From: Phoenix dactylifera
Lineage: Eukaryota > Streptophyta > Magnoliopsida > Arecales > Arecaceae
DNA length: 64,000 nucleotides
Reading direction: 5' to 3'
NCBI RefSeq assembly: GCF_009389715.1
Contig: NC_052394.1
Coordinates: forward strand, 22,570,899 to 22,634,898
How positions within the stretch are numbered: the stretch's first letter is position 1; every line of letters begins with the position of its first letter. The notes below the pieces were generated by a model, which saw nothing but the letters and a program-made list of their open reading frames with translations, was not told the DNA's origin and did no database searches. Positions 59,535 through 64,000 of this stretch are shown here, in pieces. Position numbers and translations under genes: made by a program.

Positions 59535-61953
59535 TTTCCAGGCTAGCATGCCTGGTTTTGGATTATGGTTGGTTAAACTTATACTTCCAGAGCACTTTCT
59601 ATGGCTATCCATGGCTGCTATATGTCATGGGTCATTCTTTTGATGGGGATTTTAACCTGTTATGCTCTTGAAGGGCTACTTTATGTTATTTGCATTTAAG
59701 TTTCATCTTGTTTTATGATTGCTATTCTATAAATGATGGTCGCCTCAATGAATTTGATTCTCTAATTTGTGATATTAAGAGTGGGTGGGTAGTCGTCGTT
59801 TTTTTAAGGTTACAAATATTAAAATGACTTGTTAAAATATTGTTTTATAAATTTGTTAAGTTAATTAGAAAATTTGAAGGAGAAATATATGTCTTTGCAA
59901 AAAAATTAATATTTAAATTTAGTTAAATTTATATATTATCTTTTATATTTTGACATTTCTCTCTCTGTTTTTTTTTAGTTGAGTCTCAGTTATATATATT
60001 CATATATTCTGTTTTGTCTTAGCTAGCTAGGTACAAATCTGAATCCGGTGCTTGTATTCTTGTTCATGCAACATTAGTAGTGATGGCTATGAAAAAAATA
60101 GTTATATTTATATTGGTGAATTTCGAATTGTTTGGTTTGATGTTTTGTTTTCATCGGGCATGGAACTAGAGGCGTATGCTTTAAATTAACCCTTATTGGT
60201 GAAATCCTGCAAGCGTTGGGTGGCTTGGCCGATGGCCTTTATGTGGCCGTGATAGGGGCATGAGTTGTTGCCAAATAAATTGATTGTTCGTTTGCTAATG
60301 GCTGGCTTGGTTAAAAAGCAAGGCAAGCTAGAGTCAGATTTACCTTGCTTGAATATTTGAAGTTGCTTGAATTATTAATATATAAGTAACTTATATATTT
60401 TATGATAAAAATAATTTATGTTTAGAAAATATTATTTTTTACTTAATATTTTTTACAATAAATAAATAATACAGTTTTTTAATTATTTTATTATACATTA
60501 ATATATAATAGGTAGAGTAGAATATATTTATAATTATAAAATCAAGTTATAATTGATTTTATTAATTTAATTTTAAAAAATGAAAGTTTTAAATAATATT
60601 AAGTTTGTCAATATTATTAAGTTTGTCCATATCTCAAATTTGATTTGAAATTAGAGCTGATCTCTGTGGGCCTAAATTTTAGTCATTTTTAGTCGGACTT
60701 TTGATTGGGGGGCTTATTTGTTGTGCTTGACCTGAAATTATATGAGCCAGGTTTGGCCTGTCTGATGTTCAACTCATTTCCATCCTCAGCTGGTGTGTTC
60801 TGTCACATGAGTCTGGGGATGTAAATGATGGTCTGTCTCGATCTAGTGTCTCTTATTTTGAATATAAATTGTAAACTAGCGCATACCCCATGCTATTTGT
60901 CTGGCTATATTTTTTTTCTTTTCTGTTTAGTATTGCTTTGCCTCACGCAAACATGAACATGAAAGTTCACTTTCTATTTACGCATCATTTTGAATAAAGT
61001 ACATTTTCATTTCAAATATAGCGAATATCTTGAAAGTCAGTCATTTAAGTTGATGTGTCTGAAAACTTATAGATCAAAAGATAGCATCACACAAAAGGAT
61101 ATAAGGCTATTAGAGACTTTATAATTATTTTTGTTGGCTAGACTATTGGAGACTTTATTGGAATAAGGAAACAAGTTTATATTTGAACCCAAGTATTTTG
61201 AATTGCATCATAAAGTCGAATATCCTGAATAGTATGGTAGTATAGATTGACAATCAATTTTATTTTTTTTCTAATGGAAATATTAGCTATGCACTTTCTT
61301 TTTTTTAGAATTATCCACTTTAGTTATATGATTTGAAATAATATCATTGTCATCAATTATTTCAGATTATTTATCATCCGCCAAAATATGACCCCTTATT
61401 TGCTTCCCTTGATATTTCTTTTTTTCTTCATAGCCCTTTCGACTGTGGCACTTTTATCCTCATTATCTTCAGCATGTAAAAGGTGAAGCATAAACAACAT
61501 TACAATAAAATATATAAATAATAATCATTCAAAACAAACATATTGAGAATAAATGACTCATGCTAGAGCCTAGAGATTCTTCCGTCGACCTTAATTTGGA
61601 ATATATAAAAATCATCATCTTCCTATATAAAGAAAATCCACAACTTCATATTACTAGCTAGTTAATGCAACAAATAAAATATAAAATATATGTTGCACAT
61701 ACAATGTTCATTTCTAATTCCTCGGCAGATTTGCCTATTGATTATATAAACAAATATCATTAAAAAAAATAGTGGAAGTGTAGATAATGAAAAGTGATCT
61801 GCCAACCCTTAAAGCATATTATTATTTAAGAAATTTTATGAAAAAACAGAATCCTTACGACTTTATATCAAATGACTCAAATTTAAGCTGACTTGGCTAA
61901 ACTATTATTGCACTCAAGTAGCAAAATTATCTGCTATGCCGGCTAGCCAAGTC

Positions 61954-61955
<2 letters not shown>
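59535..61955. other. HSP70 copy 2 3' UTR and AT-rich intergenic DNA
   Basis: The first 250 bp or so are the probable 3' UTR. The rest is strongly AT-rich with no gene. A stretch near 60640-60790 with GGGCCTAAATTTTAGTC and AGCCAGGTTTGGCCTG may be an old non-autonomous element end. Confidence 0.45.

Positions 61956-62006
<51 letters not shown>
61956..62006. repeat. (AT)25 microsatellite
   Basis: About 50 bp of perfect AT repeat. GGCTAGCCAAGTCG lies just left and a related GCCTGCTAGTTACG just right. Confidence 0.95.
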
Positions 62007-62011
<5 letters not shown>

Positions 62012-64000
62012 TTATTAATTTTATTTATCTACTATGCCTGCTAGTTACGACCTTTCCGCCTCTCTCGTCGGATCCATTTCTTTCATAAGATGATAAGATC
62101 AAATAGGATATTGTCCGTAATTCCACCAACCGGCTCGGGGGTAATATCGCCCTTTCAGTTTTAGGATGGGACCCATTGCAAGCTGCCAAACGTCTTGGAG
62201 GTTGGCCCGCTTAATAAAAAAGTCCTTAAAAAAAAAAAGCAGTTTCCTTCGTTCGTGGGCCCGTGGCGGACGGAGAGCTCTGCGAACGCAGAGCCTTTGT
62301 TTTAATATATCCTATTAGTTTGATTAGATTAGATGTATCACATATGTCATGGTTTGCTTTGGTAACGGTGGCCGACAATGTTGTCTTCGTGACGTCGACT
62401 TAAAATGTCGATACAGGCTTTGGTTAGCATCACGTGTCCATTTTTTTTTAGGTGAGATGCCTTGTTTGGTTTTGCATGAACGTTATTGAGATATTATACA
62501 CGGCATTCCGGTAGAATTCTCTATGTGCTCACTGTTAAAAGATTTAGAATCATAATAACATCGTGTTCAAATTTGAGAGGTATGCCTGCAGAAGCTATAT
62601 TGAATACATCCTTCAATCACCTGAAATAATAGCGACTGGATCTTCCCTTCCTTTCTCCTCACAAAAGATAATCGTTCATGGGGCAAGCTATGTACCATAT
62701 AGAGAGGAGAAGGGGACCTAGCCTTTATATAGAAAACATAAGGAAGCCTTCCCATTAAGGGCTCCAAACCCTAATTGGGTTTGGAGGCCTACATACTAAA
62801 ATTACCACAATAAATAGAACTCAATCCTAAACATCCAAGGTGCATTAAAATTCATAAAACAAAATTATTACACATCATATTGAGTTTAACCATAGTACCA
62901 TTATAAGCCATACGTCTAATCCGTTTTATAAAATAAAAATACGCAACCAGTGGAAGGCCATATTTTGAAATTATTCTAACACTCACTTAAAATTTTAATA
63001 GCAAAATTTTATGAAAATAGTTTCGAAATCACATAGTTTTGATACTTTTCCAAAGTCGCCATCCCTGCACAAGTTTGCATTTAATATTAACACCTCCAAG
63101 TGAATGACGTCCTATCTGATGGTCACACCCTAGATGGAATAATTATGCCCCTAACCTCTCTTTCTCTCTAAATAAAGTAGAATAAAATTATACAACATGA
63201 TCGCACGTCATACCAATTATATCATCTCATTTTTGCCATCTAACTCGGCCCCAAAAAATAAAACAACATGATTGATATCTGGTGCACGCGGTGCAAGATA
63301 TAATTTCTCAACAAAAAAATTTCTAAAGAGTTGGAAGAGGTGAGAATCAAAATATGGAAGAACTCATAGAATTCTATAGAGAGAAAAGGAGCCTAGTGTT
63401 GGACATACATGTTGGCATTAGCTATGTAGATAGACAGTTCAGTCATCCAAAATTGTAAAAGTTTAAAGGAGTGACAAGCAGTGTCGAAGAAACGTGTAAG
63501 AAAAAGGAAACATGTACATGCACCATACGTAACAGAAGCTCCTAAGCAACAAAAGTTTCACTTGCACCTTGAAGTGGTCCAGAACAATACGCAACGCTGA
63601 AATCGGTAACAGTGATCGGATCTGGAAAAGCTCAAGCTGGTCAAGCCCAATCCATGTTCGACTGGCTTTCCAACCTTTCCTTTGGTTCCTTTGGTTCCTT
63701 TGGAGCAATCCGCAGAGCCGAAGACCTTGATAGGGTTTGGGTGGATCCATGGCTGAGGTCTTGCCGGCCTGACGTGTCCACCAAAAGAAGAGTGGTCACA
63801 TCGGACCATTTGGTGACAAAATCTGAGAGAATCTCATGCCTAGGTTTTATTCCTCCACCTTTAGCTTTAATTATGATCAATTCAACGCCCAGACGGTCGA
63901 TCCAGCGGAATCCCTTCCAAGCTTTTCTCTCAACGGAATGCTCGCATGTTTCCAGCGCTTGATACGTTTGACGGGCCGTCCAGAACTTGCTCTCCTCTCT
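62007..64000. other. Intergenic DNA to window end, possible repeat fragment
   Basis: No coding frame is supported. The stretch about 62560-63310 has a style seen in plant LTR or repeat ends (TTTATATAG, then CCCTAATTGGGTTTGGAGG, then clustered A/T), but I could find neither a partner copy nor ends. The last 400 bases are more GC-rich and may be the promoter of a gene outside the window. Confidence 0.3.

Noticed and set aside
62560-63310. Possible LTR or solo LTR
   Set aside because: The style is suggestive, but no TG...CA ends, target duplication or partner repeat could be shown.

Overview
This window is plant nuclear DNA. The genes are intron-containing, with GT-AG splice boundaries, and are separated by long AT-rich intergenic DNA holding LTR, LINE (RTE clade), hAT-like and MITE insertions and many microsatellites. 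The WUSCHEL-related homeobox gene resembles monocot WOX2, and the repeat style would suit a non-grass monocot such as a palm. That placement is inference, not proof.

Layout. 46-4234: a young, non-autonomous LTR retrotransposon with two LTRs of about 1 kb and a 5-bp target duplication, inserted in a TA-rich repeat. 4981-8254 (+): cytosolic HSP70 copy 1 (two exons) with a heat-shock element and a (GA)n tract upstream. 10612-12120 (-): an alpha-crystallin-domain protein of the IDM2/IDM3 type. 17703-18230 (+): an intronless ATL-type RING-H2 ubiquitin ligase. 18709-25778 (-): a five-exon ESCRT-III subunit gene (VPS2.1/CHMP2A), with RTE LINE pieces in its third and second introns. 28275-30042 (-): WOX2 (two exons). 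30.1-40.8 kb: a gene-poor stretch. 40819-41784: a MITE with a second copy of its own family inserted in reverse. 42.5-43.0 kb: a hAT-like relic. 43923-44909 (+): an unrecognised single-pass membrane protein of plant type. 48.0-48.6 kb: three copies of a 187-bp tandem repeat. 50162-51260: an intact-ended hAT-type element carrying single-copy-looking DNA with exon-like pieces. 52.0-53.6 kb (-): exon-like pieces of an unrecognised gene. 53853-54030 (-): an inverted HSP70 fragment. 55366-59534 (+): HSP70 copy 2, again with a heat-shock element. 59.5-64.0 kb: AT-rich intergenic DNA.

How the parts relate. The two HSP70 genes encode 648-residue proteins with the same intron position (phase 1, in the Asp codon after the VF of NPTNTVF) and the EEVD tail. 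With the inverted fragment they form a dispersed HSP70 cluster about 50 kb long. A 197-bp block in exon 2 is almost identical between the copies although its flanks differ by about 12-26 percent, which looks like gene conversion. The other genes act in separate processes: protein turnover, endosomal sorting, embryo patterning, and probably DNA-demethylation control. No operon-like coordination is expected. I found no CRISPR array, rRNA or tRNA gene.
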